Source of the DNA: Cycas panzhihuaensis
Taxonomy: Eukaryota > Cycadophyta
Direction of reading: 5' to 3'
Assembly: GCA_023213395.1 (NCBI GenBank)
Contig: CM041465.1
Coordinates: 53,885,741 to 53,949,740 of the forward strand
DNA length: 64,000 nt
The first letter of the stretch is position 1, and each line of letters opens with the position of its first letter. A program made the translations under genes and the position numbers. Positions 11,782 to 23,971 of this stretch are shown one piece after another. The notes beneath the pieces were generated by a model that did no database searches, was not told where the DNA came from, and was given only the letters and a program-made list of their open reading frames with translations.

Positions 11782-12029
11782 GCCGAAGGGAGCTAGATCC
11801 GCTTCCCCTTCGTGTTGGTGCTCTTGCCTTTAGGTAGGCTCGCATTTTGCGTTTTGAGTTGGGCAACCCCCAACGGGTTTGCAGTGCTTTCCTTTCTTTT
11901 CCTTTTCGCTTTTCCTAACAACGCTCGCGGAGGCGTTGCATGCGACGCTTTCGCGGCAGCTTGCGGGGTTTGCCGTTGTTAGAAAACCAATCGTCGCGTT
12001 TCATTCCATCGTCGAGCCCCGTTTCGGCA

Positions 12030-14340
12030 ATGGAAGGATACCCGTCCGATTGGGCCTACCATGCCATGACTTCTGAACTCATGAGTTCCCTTTGTCCGCT
12101 CCTAATCCACCCGTGAGGGCGAGGATTCCATCTATTACCCCGATGACCATTTCCACCCCAAGATTTTGAGCCTTCCACTCATGCAGCGGAAGACCCGGCT
12201 ACTCGTGAGACCCGCCACCCCACTGGCGAGCCTTACGAGGAGCGCCCTGAGGGGTCCCCTACCTTCGAAGTCCCTTCGACCTCGTATGGCTATGAGGATA
12301 CCCCTCCGCCGACGCGGCCGAGGCGCTGGTGAATACTTTCGGCGGTTCGCCAACCGCCTCCTAGATGGTTAACGGAGATGCTACGCAACGTGGCGTCTTC
12401 CTCATCCATGCCCACGTCATCTACGACGGTTGATACGTCCGCCCGCACACACACGTCCTATGCCGTGTCTACCCCGGCTCCTAAGGCGAGTGTTGCGCCT
12501 GCTGCCCCTAGTCGTGGTCCCACTTCCTCGGGACCCGCGCGCGGCGCATCTTTCCCTCAACTCGGGGTTAGTATGCCCTGCTCAAACCAAGCGACGTGCC
12601 ACCGCGAACGTGGCGCACCTGCTTCCTAGTAGGCCTCGAGGCCTTGCCACGCCGCCACCCATGTAGGACCCACTCCCACGTATGTCCGAACCGGTTGGTG
12701 GTCCTTCTCTTACGTGCCCCAGGGCTACACGTCACCACCTTGAGGGGGCAAGGGAAACCACCTCCCTGTATATGGAGTGGACCCGTTGCACCCATATGGG
12801 GTCGCACCACCTACGGGTGGCCCATATGGGCAAAACCCGGTCCCTCACCCCCTGCTTCCGGCGTCCAGCGACTCCTGCGGTCACAAGACAAGGGAGCGCC
12901 TCCTTTCCGAACATCTACCCGGACCCCCTTCCCACAAGGGGTGTTTCCTCAAGGAGGGATGGGACCGACACCCCATCCGCTCTTCACGGTTGTCGATCCC
13001 TTAGCCCGAGCAAGGACACGTCCTTTCGTGGACTATAGGTCGACGCCCGTCTGCTGAGGCGTTGAGGACTAACTTGCCGCCTCACCCTCCCGAAGTCCCC
13101 AAATTTGATGGGACTTCGTCGCAGACCCAACCGAGCATGTGCGCAGACTTTTCCATGGCGTGCATTGACTATTGGGCCCACGACCACATCTTGATGAAGC
13201 TCTTCCGCGATCCTTGCGGGCGGCGCCCTCAAGTGGTTCTACCGCCTTCCCGCCCATTCGATCTCCTCATTCCAAAGGCTAGTGGGCGAGTTCGTCAACT
13301 ATTTTGACGTAAGCGCCCATTCGAGAGCGGAATGAAGACGCTTTTGTCGCTCATACAAGGCCACGATGAGATGAGCCGTGACTTTGTGGGTCGCTTTCAC
13401 GACCTCCTTCACTCCACCAAGGCCACATTGCACGAGGAGTTGAAGAGGATCTCTTTGTCAACGCCCTTCGCCCGAGGTGCATGTGGAAGTCCTCAAGATG
13501 GGGCAACCACATGCGACTCCGCCATCATGAGGTGTTTAGCTTTGGAGGCTATTGAGATCCAGGCAGGACTCAAGAAACCTCCTGAGGCCCTCGCAACGTC
13601 GCGAGGCGCCTCCTCCAACAAGGAGACCACACCTTCGCAGACCGTGGGACCACCTCTCACCGTGAGAGGACCTTAGATCCCCTTACCTCCGCCATTCGCT
13701 CATTCGGCGCCACGATGAAGGAGTTAAAACTCAACCTCCTTCATCACCTACCCCTCATAGACGTCCGGCGGACTTCCCGTGCGGCACCCCCCAAAGGGGG
13801 CAACACCCAGTCTTCTCAAGCAAGGAGGATCGATCCTCCCCTTGAGAAGAGGTGGTGTTCCATCCACGGGGAGTGTTTCCATGACGGTGCGCGTTGCGGG
13901 CACGGCACCCGCGACTCGTCCCCGAGCGTCGAGGCCTAATCTCGATCAGCCCATTTATAGAGACCCGTTCCCCAAACATGGGGAACGTGGTCGCGATGTT
14001 CAACAAAGATACTGGCCGGGCAGGGACAAGTCTCCCAGACCCTCACCCTTCGCATGGTAGAGGGAAGGGTGTGCGGTCACCTACACCTTGGCGCTCCACA
14101 GCCGTGCTCCATCACCTTCGCAGATCCCGCTTCAAGGGAAAGAAGGTTGTCCAATTGCTTGAGACCACTCGTTATATGCCTTAACTTGGGTCCCAATTGC
14201 TAAAGAAGCGGTGGTGCCTCTTCATCCACATCTCACCTTGATCCTCCTCAGGAAGCTATTCCTCCCAGGAGATTCCAGCGCTTCCCAAGACTATTCCGTC
14301 AGGCCGGTAGATTCGACTTTAGAAGGCGCTTACCCAACCC
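12030..14340 (+). pseudogene. gag: Element B gag, frameshifted
   Basis: Starts at the family ATG (MEGYPSDWAYHAM). Recognisable blocks in different frames: STPAPKASVAPAAPSRGP at about 12470, EVPKFDGTSS at about 13090, MACIDYWAHDHILMKLF at about 13156, GHDEMSRDFVGRFHDLLHS at about 13360, KRWCSIHGECFHDGARC at about 13850. The last is the C-x2-H-x4-H-x4-C finger. There are many one- to four-base indels against F and G, mostly in GC-rich spots. Confidence 0.8.
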
Positions 14341-14368
14341 ACGTGGAAGGGTAAACCCTTTTCTATCG

Positions 14369-15012
14369 TTGACGAGCTCTATCACCGTCATTGCGGGAAT
14401 GTCCTTGATGGACGTCTTGAGAAGCCGCCACGAGCAACGTGCTCTTCTTCTTGAAGCTCTTGGTCAACAAGGCGCTTCCATCCATGCGATAGGTGCTACC
14501 TCCCATGGACCACTGTCATCTCATTTGATCCTAGAGATCTCCCATCTCCCGAGAAGCGGGAGAAGCTTTTGCATTACGGATTCGTCATTACCATTGACAC
14601 TCCGATTGTATCGTAAAGAGGACCATTGTAGATAATGGCTCCTCGGTTAATGCTATGTCTGCGTATGCTCAAGGAGCTAGGCATAGTAGCTCTTAGTCAT
14701 CCTTGGAAATGCCAAGGGTATGATGGGGCAGAAGTCCCCTCTGAAGCGATCTCCTATCCCTCACCTTAGGAGGGAAAACCGTTTACATCGAAGTTCTTTG
14801 TACTCGGCGTCGATGTGGAGTACAACCTCTTGTTGGGCGACCATGGCTCGACCCGGATGAGCGATCTGCTCCACGCGATGGGCAACAAATTTGTCCATGA
14901 AGGACAAGTTAAAGTTGTCGCCCGTGAGCCAATCTTAGTCTCACACCTCTCATCCGACTGCCGGGCTATTTTCGATGATGAAGATAGTGATCACGAGGAG
15001 GTTACCCCTTAG
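14369..15012 (+). pseudogene. Element B protease region
   Basis: Contains MSLMDVLRSRHEQRALLLEAL (14399 on), the active-site equivalent DNGSSVNAM at about 14631-14660, VEYNLLLGDHG at about 14815 and FVHEGQVKVVARE at about 14890. Several frameshifts. It matches G (60600-61079) better than A. Confidence 0.75.
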
Positions 15013-15560
15013 TGGGACCTTTGTTTCGGAGACCGACCTTCATCGGTCGAGCCTATGCCACGTCATGAGCCAAACCTAGTTAGGTTTGCCCCTATTGGTG
15101 TAGGTGGTTACGGTTACTTAGCCATGAGTGATTTTGATTCGGACGGCGAGGGTTATGGGCCCTCTCCTCGACGTGTCACCACAGTTTCGCGAGCACCTGG
15201 GGAATATCTCAATCGGATATTCCGCTCTTCCTCATCCTACGGTGGCTCCAGGAGCCCTTTGGTCCTAAACCGACCATTTATTTTACCTTCTCGACCTCCC
15301 GGCGGTTTCACGTGGCGCCCGCCGGCGGAGCCACTCGTGAGGCACTTCTTCTTCACGCTCTAGATCCTTACCTCGGACTAGAGCCACTCTTACTCGGATG
15401 CAACCTTGCCACGCGGTTCGCCGTGTGCCAAGTCTGTTGCACTCATCTGGTTCTGACCATAGCAAGTTTACTGGTAGACCTAGCCACACTGGCCCTACTC
15501 TTCGTCACCTATCTCCTACCCTGCGTGTGACTACCCCTACCTTTATGGGGTGCAGGCACG
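15013..15560 (+). pseudogene. Arginine-rich region replacing RT to integrase in B
   Basis: The first part (MPRHEPNLVRFAPIGVGGYGYL from 15055) resembles A's linker SVGSYGYLAM. The rest, up to the first stem-loop repeat, has no counterpart in A, C or E but matches G (59880-60480), so B and G share it by descent. The G copy reads as an Arg/Ser-rich protein. No known domain recognised; function unknown. Confidence 0.6.
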
Positions 15561-15581
15561 CCTCTTCCTCTCTTCATGCTC

Positions 15582-15832
15582 AAAGCGAGCCTAAACTACC
15601 ATTTTAAATTGTTCCCATTCCTCCCAACCACGGGTGGAATGGCAATTTAAGATGGATCCGTCTTCAAAGCGAGCCTAAACTACCATTTTAAATTGTTCCC
15701 ATTCCTCCCAACCACGGGTGGAATGGCAATTTAAGATGGGCCGTGCTCAAAAGCGAGCCTAAACTACCATCTTAGGTTGTCCCCATTCCTCCTAGCTGCG
15801 GGTTGAATGGCAATTTAAGGTGGATTTTTCTT
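15582..15832 (+). repeat. Three tandem stem-loop repeats, about 84 bp each, in B
   Basis: Units begin at about 15582, 15666 and 15750 (AAAGCGAGCCTAAACTACC...). Each contains ACCATTTTAAATTG...CAATTTAAGATGG, an imperfect palindrome that can fold into a stem-loop. The third unit differs (CCATCTTAGGTTG ... CAATTTAAGGTGG) but still pairs. Same motif as single copies in A, C and E and the 8-copy array in G. Confidence 0.9.
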
Positions 15833-16633
15833 CGATTTCGCTTCAGTTCCTCTGCGGAACGCGTTCCCATGAGCTCTTGGGAACCTCTGTCTTCCTATTT
15901 TGGGCATTCCCCAAATTAGGGCCATGACTGAGTATCGTTACTCCCCTTTTCCATGCTTGTCGTTTCCTTTGCACATTCCGCTATGCTCCTTCGTGGACAT
16001 GTATGTCGCCCCATCCTCTAACCTCACACCTCTCGATCGCCTCTACTTACGGTGGATGTGTGTGCTCCTGTTAGACATATGGCCATACATGGAAGGAAAC
16101 ACCTGCATACTTTCAATAAGATATCTACAACAAAAAATCTGCATATCTACACATTTACATTTCTAAAACAAACAAATATTTACAGCATATTTACGTTTAC
16201 AACATATAAAAATATTCATTTACGAAATAAATCATACGTGCTACCTCTATCATACATGATACACACCATTTCATGTGGAGGCTTGTCTGGCCAGCCCGTG
16301 CCCAAGTCTCCGGTTGCTGTCGGTTAGATATGCTTGCTCTCTTTGCCGGATGCCCTCTTACTTCATGTTGCACCTTGGCAATGGGGGGCATCCCGTTTTA
16401 CTGCTTACTTCAGTTTCCGCTCGATGTTTAGACGACGCGTAGGCAGCCCCTACGTTGTCCTCGTCTCTGTCGCCCTTGTCCACGCGTTCCGCCACGACAC
16501 TTGCCCGCACCCTTGGACCACGTGCTGCTCTTTATTGTTTATATATATATGCATGTGCTACTCATGTTTCTTGGTTGTGATCCGCCATCACATTACGCTC
16601 TCAAGCAGTGAGGCTCTGCTGCCAAGGGGGCAG
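15833..16633 (+). other. Element B 3' untranslated region and polypurine tract
   Basis: A second stem-loop (GTTCCC...GGGAAC) lies at about 15864-15885. The AT-rich part at 16100-16260 corresponds to A 25190-25340. At about 16275 the sequence jumps to the match of A 29071 (GGAGGCTTG), skipping the PMD gene and aRNH. The polypurine tract GCCAAGGGGGCAG at 16621-16633 abuts the 3' LTR. No gene seen. Confidence 0.75.
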
Positions 16634-19177
16634 TGTTTCCCGGCTATCGGGAATGGACTTGCGACACATCGACACAGGTTTGTGCAGGTATATGCCTTTA
16701 CTTTGCTTACTTATGATCGTTGCGATGGTGGGAATGGTTTGATTGACATGTGCTGTCCATATGCACTGTTTGATTGCTTGTTCATTATGCATGTGCCCTA
16801 ACGGCACCTTTTAGCCTATGACGACTCACGGAGGGGCATTCATCGGTGAATCGACACCGTATGGCATACAACCACCCACGCGTCTCCATGGTCTTTCGGG
16901 ATTCTTTTGCCGGCTGTTTATCGTGTTACCGCGTCTGCTTATGTTGCAAACCCTTTCTAAGCTGGTTTAACCCTTAGTTAGGTCTTTTTGCCGTTTGAAT
17001 ACATGCCCATGACCTAAAAGCGCTCTTGACTAATGTATTTTGAGTTTAACTTATGATTTTACCTTAAAGACCTGATTTCTTACTTTAATCTTCTTTTTTT
17101 TTTTTCTGTTTTTTGGGGTTTCGGTTCCGTACCGCGGTAAATTAAGCTGATCTGCGGAGTTTCAGGCGGTACCGGTCGTCTGCATGATAAACTTAGCTGC
17201 ATGCTAAGTTTATCGCCAGACGATCGCTTAAAATTTAAAAAAGAAACCACGACGATGGCGCGATTTTCGCGATCTGGCGTGGCTCTAACTAGTTGGGCGC
17301 GGGGCCCCAACGTTCACTTGCTTCACTCGAGACATAAAACCATTTTTTGTTCATTGGCATCATTATTCACCTCACTTTTCAACTTTCCTAGAGCATTTTC
17401 TTCACAAAGAGACAAAGAACAAAAGCGGTGAGAAGAGACATCCTCCTACGGTGTGGATCGAGGTACAAAGGGCTGCTATTCTTTGGAGTTGCGGGGCCAT
17501 TCTTTGCCCCCTCACAGACTCCGCCCTAAGCACTCTTCCTCTTCATACATTCTCAAGGCTTTCAAGAGGATTTTCACCAAGAAAGACCATCGAGGAGCCA
17601 TTTCAAGCTTTTGACTTGCATGAGGTTCCACTACCTTATTCTCTTGCAAGGGACATGCAACAACACCTCATAGGCATTGGTTGGACCATGCACCAAGCTT
17701 CAAGGACCTACATGCTCTCATTTCTCATCATTGGAGGTATTTGGTGTCCCTTGTTAAGTGTTTTTTTAGTTATTTCTTCATTGCTTACTTGCAAATCTTT
17801 TCCTCTCTTTGTGCATGTATTTCCTAGAGTTTCCTTGATCATTTGATGCAAATAACGTAGCGGTTGTGGCCCATTGGAGTGTTGCCCTAGGCTGAGCCTA
17901 GTTTCTCACTTGCCCCCTAAACCCATCCTTTTCCTCCAACCCTTCTCTTTCGCCATTTCTTGGGCAATAGGCATAAAGGGTTACACGAGGTTAGAGGGAG
18001 ATAGGCGGGGTTAGTCCCCGATCTTGAGTCCTACTCCCCAAGGGTTCAGTCCCTTATCCTCTCCCCTTTATCTCCAGCTTTGTTTAGGAAGCGGGGCTAG
18101 AGAAGCTTTGGAGAGCTCGGTTTGAATACCCGTCTTGGTATAGGCTATCCGTTGCTACACGACCCAGTCTGTTACATGCTAGCATCGCTTCCCTTATATC
18201 TGTGGAGACCTCTCGTGGGTGAGTTAGCCATCCAGGGCTACACTCAATCCCGTTTAGTGCGTTGGTGGTGTATGTCGATTGCATATGTGTCGTGTGACTT
18301 CGTTTCCTTTCATTGCATATTAGTGCCTAGCAAGTATCTTCCTAGCTTAGTTTATTTTACTTGCGGCATATATATACATACCTTTTTGTATCTCGTAGCC
18401 TCTCTCTCGAGAGGAAGGTATTACCTTATTTGCTTGCGGAGGCGTTTGGAACAAAGGCGCATAGGGTCGACCGATTCTTGGGTCGGCGCTTGTTTGATAC
18501 GTTCTCCCTTTTGTTTGTGTCGCTTTGAGCTTTATTATTTTATCGTTTCGGTTTAGTTAGTGTTTATTTGCTTTCGGGGAGGTAAGTGATCCCCATCACC
18601 GCTTGCAAGCGTCGCATCTGAGGAGGACGGCGGGAGGAAGCGCCGTGAGACGGACACTGCGTCTCGGCCCAACCCGGATCCGGTGTATTCTCGCTCACCT
18701 TCCATACCCTTTTTCGTGCTCTTACGTTTCTTTACACTTGCTTTAGTAGTTAAAGAACATAAGAAAAAGAGGAAGAAATAACTATTTAGTTTGTACTTGC
18801 TTTTCACTCTGCATTTACTTTACTTGTACATTTCTTTGCTATACCGCGTATTATGGTATTTGAGATCCTGTGGCCGATCCCTCCTTAGCTCTTGCATATA
18901 TTTTACCCGTGACACGTTCAGTTGGTTGCCCCCCTTCGCCGCTTTCTCATTACCTTGAGAAGTAGCGGCGTGCGAGTTTCCTTTTCCCTTCCGGCCATCA
19001 GAAGGGTAGGAGGGTCTCGCCTTGCGGCTACACAGAGCAACCGGGCACCTTGCGATCCGTGCCGCTCCGGCCAAGACGGACGTCCGCGGTATGATCCTCG
19101 TCCTTTAGCCTATTAGCCCTGTGGTTTTGTGTCCTTCCCGCTAGGCGTTGGATCATTGCCCCGTGGAGAGCGTTTCA
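16634..19177 (+). repeat. Element B 3' LTR
   Basis: 2544 bp from TGTTTCCCGG to GAGCGTTTCA, partner of 9217-11763. Immediately after it, copia leader sequence resumes (GCTGCATCAGG). TATA-like ACATAAAACC at about 17331. Confidence 0.92.
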
Positions 19178-19430
19178 GCTGCATCAGGTTAATATTTGCC
19201 ACAAGTATTAGTGGCCAATTTTTATCATAGTGCTTCTCATATTCCTGCTGCGTCAGGTTAATATTTGTCACAAGTGTTGGTGACTTTTCTCTAAGTTGCT
19301 CCCTTCATCTTTGAGCAACCATTCTCACTTCTTCTTCCTTCTTCTACACTACTTCATTACATTTCCCATTTGTAAATAGTGATTGGTCATTTATTACCAT
19401 CACTTTTATAGTCCCTTGTTCATTTCTTCC
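19178..19430 (+). repeat. Copia leader with a tandem duplication
   Basis: CTGCRTCAGGTTAATATTTG occurs at 19179 and again at about 19246, separated by a block ending TCATAGTGCTTCTCATATTC. The same block lies before element B at about 9188-9212. The leader therefore held a tandem repeat of about 67 bp, and B inserted at the end of its first block. No coding signal. Confidence 0.7.
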
Positions 19431-19441
19431 CTTCTAAAAAA

Positions 19442-20500
19442 GACACAATATCTTCACAGTTCAAGCAAAATGTGATCTGCATTCTAAAAGGGAAAGAAAC
19501 TTGGGACATATGGTTCACTGGTGTCAGAAATGTTGCAAAGTATGAAGGTCTATGGAGAAATCACTTACAACCTACACCACATTGCATTCTGACTACAAGC
19601 TACCACAAGCTGGAGGTGCTCAAGCGCTCCCAGGCTTGAGAGCTAAACGCCAATGGGAACTTGATGATGATAAAATCTATGCAGGGATACTGCTTGTCAC
19701 TGATTATTCCCTGCATAATCTCATTGATGAAGTTGTACATGATACAGCATGGAAAGTTCTTGAAGTTCTTAAGAAGAACTTTGACACTAAATCAGACTTA
19801 GAATTTATTCACTTAGTGCTGAAGATGAACAAATTAAAAATGCAGAAAGGACATGCAAGTGAGACAATCAATCTCCTTCGTCTAATCAAGCAAGTCATTA
19901 ATAAAGATTTTAAAACTTAATGCATTACATGGGCTTTCTTGATTCAGTCATGTCTCCATATCCTAGATTATAAAAATCTATTGGGGAGTCTTCAATCTAG
20001 TGGAACTTTGAAGACCCTAAACTTTGAGGATCTTGCTGATAAGTTCATTGAATTTAATAAGACCTTTGATACCAACTTTGCCACTACATCAGATCCAATT
20101 GATGTTACTTTTGAAGTGGAAGAAGATCTTTGTTACACCAAAAATCAAGGTCAATACTCTCATAGAGGTGGTAATTCCCGTGGAAGAGGAAGAGGTAGAT
20201 AACAAGGACAACGTCCTCTTAGTCAACAGGCTCCTCAATTCCAACAAAAATAGTCTCAAGGCCAAGGCCAAAATAATCAACCTGGACCTAGATCCGATGT
20301 CGAGAGATAATCTAGCCGACTAATACTTGACCGGAAATCAAACAATCATGTGCCAAAGGTGTAATAGAAGAGGACATTATGCCAAAAATTGCGGAGCGCC
20401 ACCAACAAACTACCAAGTTATCAACGATTGCCATGGTGCACATAATGTTGATAATACTTCTTTGAAGATGCTTTTGGTGGAGCAATTTGCTCATACACAC
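19442..20500 (+). pseudogene. gag: Copia gag
   Basis: Capsid polyprotein of the UBN2 type. N-terminal ILKGKETWDIWFTGVRNVAK at about 19478, then ALPGLRAKRQWELDDDKIYAG at about 19624, then VLEVLKKNFDTKSDLEFIHL, and TLNFEDLADKFIEFNK at about 20019. Next a Gly/Arg stretch (GGNSRGRGRGR) and a CCHC knuckle CQRCNRRGHYAKNC at about 20351-20392 for RNA binding. Frames change at about 19550 and 20290; stops at 19918 and 20200. Confidence 0.85.
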
Positions 20501-20833
20501 CTTCAAAGAATTGGGACCACTTCATCAAATGTTGTTGATAGATCCACTAAGTATATTGAGGCTCATTGTGGCTTTGCTTATTCACTTTTTCCTTCACCAC
20601 TTGGAGTTGTAAATAGTGCTACCTCAAATACTTCATCGTGGATCATGGATACTGGAGCAACACAACACATGACTTGTCATCACCAGTTCTTTCAAGATTT
20701 TGACTATGAAGTTTGTGGTGTTGTACACATGGCTGATAAATCATCTCAGCCAGTCGAAGGACTTGGGCTGTTTGCACGAAACTCCGTGCCTTCGATTTTA
20801 CACTTGTTGATATTTTATATATTCCTGCTCTAA
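20501..20833 (+). pseudogene. Copia aspartic protease
   Basis: Active site WIMDTGATQHMTC at about 20640-20680 with the canonical D-T-G-A-T. It lies in frame behind the zinc knuckle, and a frame break occurs at about 20780 after SSQPVEGLG. Downstream 20834-21007 continues in another frame (IPALKQNLLSLSTLISHGFD). Confidence 0.85.
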
Positions 20834-21007
20834 AGCAGAATCTTCTCTCCCTATCCACCCTTATCTCTCATGGATTTGATCTGAGTGTAACTGCAAACAA
20901 TCAAACTCTCTGTGTCATTCACCCTCCTTCAAATGCTATGGTTATGACCAGAATTCTTGATGGTAAACTTTTTTGCCTAACTGGCTCACCATCCTCTGAA
21001 GCCCACT

Positions 21008-22375
21008 ATGTTGATGATGAATTTATTTTACCACAACCCCGACTCCTCAAAGTTGTCCCAAGCAGCTCTATGGCATGCTCGTATAGGCCATATCAAAATT
21101 GATTGCTTAAGAGAACTACAAGACACTCTTCCTGGTTTGCCTAAGTTCCCCTCCAAGCCCTTTAAATGTGAAGCATGTATTATTGCTAAATCTCAAAGAC
21201 AACCCTTTCCTCGCAGTCAGTGGAAATCTAGCCAACCTTTACAGCTTATACACTCAGATATATGCGGTCCTATGCCCATCCCTTCTGTCAAACAGAAGTG
21301 GTACTATATTACTTTCATTGATGATTTTACCAAGAAAGTATGGGTTGCTTTTCTTGCAAAGAAAGATGAAGCTTTTTCTATGTTTCAAGCTTTCAAGGCC
21401 GCGTGGAAAATGAATCGATTCAAGATCAAAATACTCGGGACTAACAATGGTGGCGGTACACATCCAATGAGTTTGAATCGTACCTACGTCAACATGGAAT
21501 CAAACATCGGACCATCATTGCGGTACACCCGGCAAAATGGAGTTCTTGGCGCATGAACAAGACCATCATGAATATGGCTCGTCTATCTTTGGTATATAAG
21601 AATGTCCCTATCTATCTTTAGGCTGAGGCTATCTGGACTGCTGTGTATTGCATCAACACTGTTAGTCCCTCCAAGCTCAGCCCCTCTCCACATGAAATGT
21701 TATATGGACAAACCCCCTCTATCTCCCACTTCAGAATTTTTTGCTCTACTTGTTATGCTCATATTTTGTAGGAACATAGAAATAAGCTCCAAGATAGAGC
21801 TATCAAAGGCATCTTTATCGGATACCCTATGGACAAAACAGGATACAAGGTTTTTATACCTTTAGAGCGTAAAATCATCATCACTAGAGATGTTATCTTT
21901 ATGGAGACTGAAGATCAATTACTTAGACTTGATTCCAAGATGCCTTCATACCGATTTAATGATGCTACTGAATTTGATGTCAGTTCCAAAATTTAGGCGG
22001 GGAGATACTGAACAGTTGCTTAAAATCTTGGAATCTGACAATAGAGCCTCGGAGGATACAAGCTGTGACTCTAATCCAATGTGTACACATCCAACACCAT
22101 CATTTATGAACAGCCAAGTTGACAAAGGCAAAGCCATAGCAGAAGGATCATCTTCTCCAACATCTGTGGCTGGCCCATCTTCTCCAGCATCGTCAACTTC
22201 CTCCGTGCCAAATATTTCACATGATCCTTTTCAGGATCAAAACGAAGATCAAGAGGTTGTGGAAATAAAAACCTCATTCCCAACTCGAGGTTTTCGTGAA
22301 GCCTACCAACTACACAAGGACATGCGACCCGGATGAGGTAGGCAAAGCGGCACTAGAAGTGCCCATAGAGCAAGG
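21008..22375 (+). pseudogene. int: Copia integrase and linker
   Basis: GAG-pre-integrase/HHCC: ALWHARIGHIKIDCL, then FKCEACIIAKSQR. Core: D in LIHSDICGPMP, second D changed to N in ILGTNNGG, then degraded; LHMKCYMDKPPLS (a remnant of the LYGKPPS-like motif) follows at about 21688. The core ORF ends at 21554. Further fragments run to about 22340 in mixed frames, with a Ser/Pro-rich linker at 22140-22240. Confidence 0.8.
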
Positions 22376-23971
22376 ATGCATGAATCACTTTCCGTTGAGC
22401 TTGAACCAGCAGAACTGCATCTTGCTCTTAATAAAGAGCCCCTAACGTACCAAGAAGCTGTAAAGCATGCAGCTTGGAGAAATGCCATGAATGAAGAGTA
22501 TCAATCTCTTATTAAGAACGGTACATGGGAGCTTGTTGATCTACCACTTGGAAGAAAGGTAGTTCAAAATAAATGGGTGTTCAAAAACAAGTATAGATCA
22601 GATGGCACCCTAGAAAAACACAAGGCGAGGTTGGTAGCAAAAGGATTCACACAAAGGGAAGGTATTGAATACACTGAAATCTTTGCTCCTACAACCAAGT
22701 GGCCTACAATCAGAACTCTTATAGCCTTGGCTGCTCAACAGGGTTGGAAAATCCACCAACTTGATGTTAAGACCGTATTTCTCATTGGGGACCTTAAAGA
22801 AGAAATTTACATGGCTCAGCCAGAAGGATACGAGATTGACAGTTAGGAGCATAAAGTTTGTAGGCTCAAAAAGTCCTTGTATGGCCTAAAGCAAGCCCCT
22901 CATGCTTGGTTTACCAAGTTGTCTGAAAGAATGAGGCAACTTGGATATGAGGTTTATGACTATCAAGATATTGATGCAACATTATTCATCAAGCGCCAAA
23001 ATGATAAAGTCACTTACCTCTTAATCTTTGTGGATGACATGCTCATAACGGGGAATAGTGAACAGTGTCGGCCGGTGAAGAAGGACCTTGCTAAAACTTT
23101 TGAATTGTCTGACCTCGGGTTGATGAAATATTACTTGGGAATTGAAGTAACTCAAAAGGATGGCAAAATCTTTCTCTCCCAAGAAAAATATATCAACGAT
23201 CTTCTGATAAAGTTTCAGTTGGAAGGTACTCGACCAATGGATACACCTATGGAGCCTAATATTAAGCTCTCAGTTGATGGTGACAATAGGGAGGCAGATG
23301 CAACACTCTATAGGCAACTTGTAGGTAGTCTCATCTATACTACCAACACAAGGCCAGATATTGCACACTCTGTTGGCATTCTTGCAAGATTCATGACAAA
23401 TCCTAAGCAGAATCATTGGCAAGTCATGTCACGAGTGTTGCGGTACCTAAAGACGACTAGCAAATATGGTCTGTTGTATGAACCCAATGCAGAATTTAAA
23501 CTTTATGCATACACAGACTCAGACTTTGCCGGAGATAAAGACATAGGAAGATCTACGTCTGGGTATGTAACATTTCTTGGAACAGCACCAATATCATGGA
23601 GATCTAGACGGCAGAAGATAGTTACAGACTCAACTACTGAAGCTGAGTACATTAATGCTTCTGAGACAAGCAATGAGATGATATGGCTTAGAAAATTATT
23701 GAATACATTAAATGCCACCCAAACAAGTTCTACTAGCTTACATGTAGATAATCAATCTACAATCCAAATGGCTAAAAATCCTGTATTTTATGATCGTACC
23801 AAACATATAAGTACAGAAGTCCACAGGATTAGAGAACTAGTTCATGATGGCACAATTCAATTAGTCTTGCCCACAGATCAAGTGGCTGATATCTTCACCA
23901 AACCACTGAAGAGGGTGAAGTTTGAACAGTTCCGAAAGCAACTCGGCCTTAGGGCCTCCATCTCTGACTGA
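22376..23971 (+). pseudogene. pol: Copia reverse transcriptase and RNase H, one stop codon
   Basis: RT: WELVDLPLGRKVVQNKWVFK, ARLVAKGFTQREGIEYTE, FAPTTKWPTIRTLIALAAQQ, QLDVKTVFLIGDLKEEIYM (the usual F-L-H/N-G is F-L-I-G), KKSLYGLKQAPHAWF, and the metal-binding IFVDDMLITG at about 23022. RNase H: AYTDSDFAGD, STTEAEYIN, LHVDNQSTIQMAKN and H-I-S-T-E-V-H. A single TAG at 22844 splits the frame; otherwise it is open for 1.6 kb, so this is the best preserved pol in the window. The invariant A-F-L-N/H-G change may also affect function. Confidence 0.92.

Larger units (their letters stand above)
9217..19177 (+). mobile_element. Element B: non-autonomous Tat retrotransposon
   Basis: LTRs of 2547 and 2544 bp start TGTTTCC and end GAGCGTTTCA and enclose 4870 bp. 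Inside are a primer site, gag, protease, an arginine-rich stretch, three 84-bp stem-loop repeats and a polypurine tract. RT, RNase H, integrase, the PMD gene and the aRNH ORF are all missing. It therefore needs proteins from relatives and resembles plant TR-GAG type derivatives. It is the youngest layer: B in copia in A in E. No clean 5-bp duplication is visible (left flank GCTTCTT, right flank GCTGC). Gag is riddled with small indels (see findings). Confidence 0.9.
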
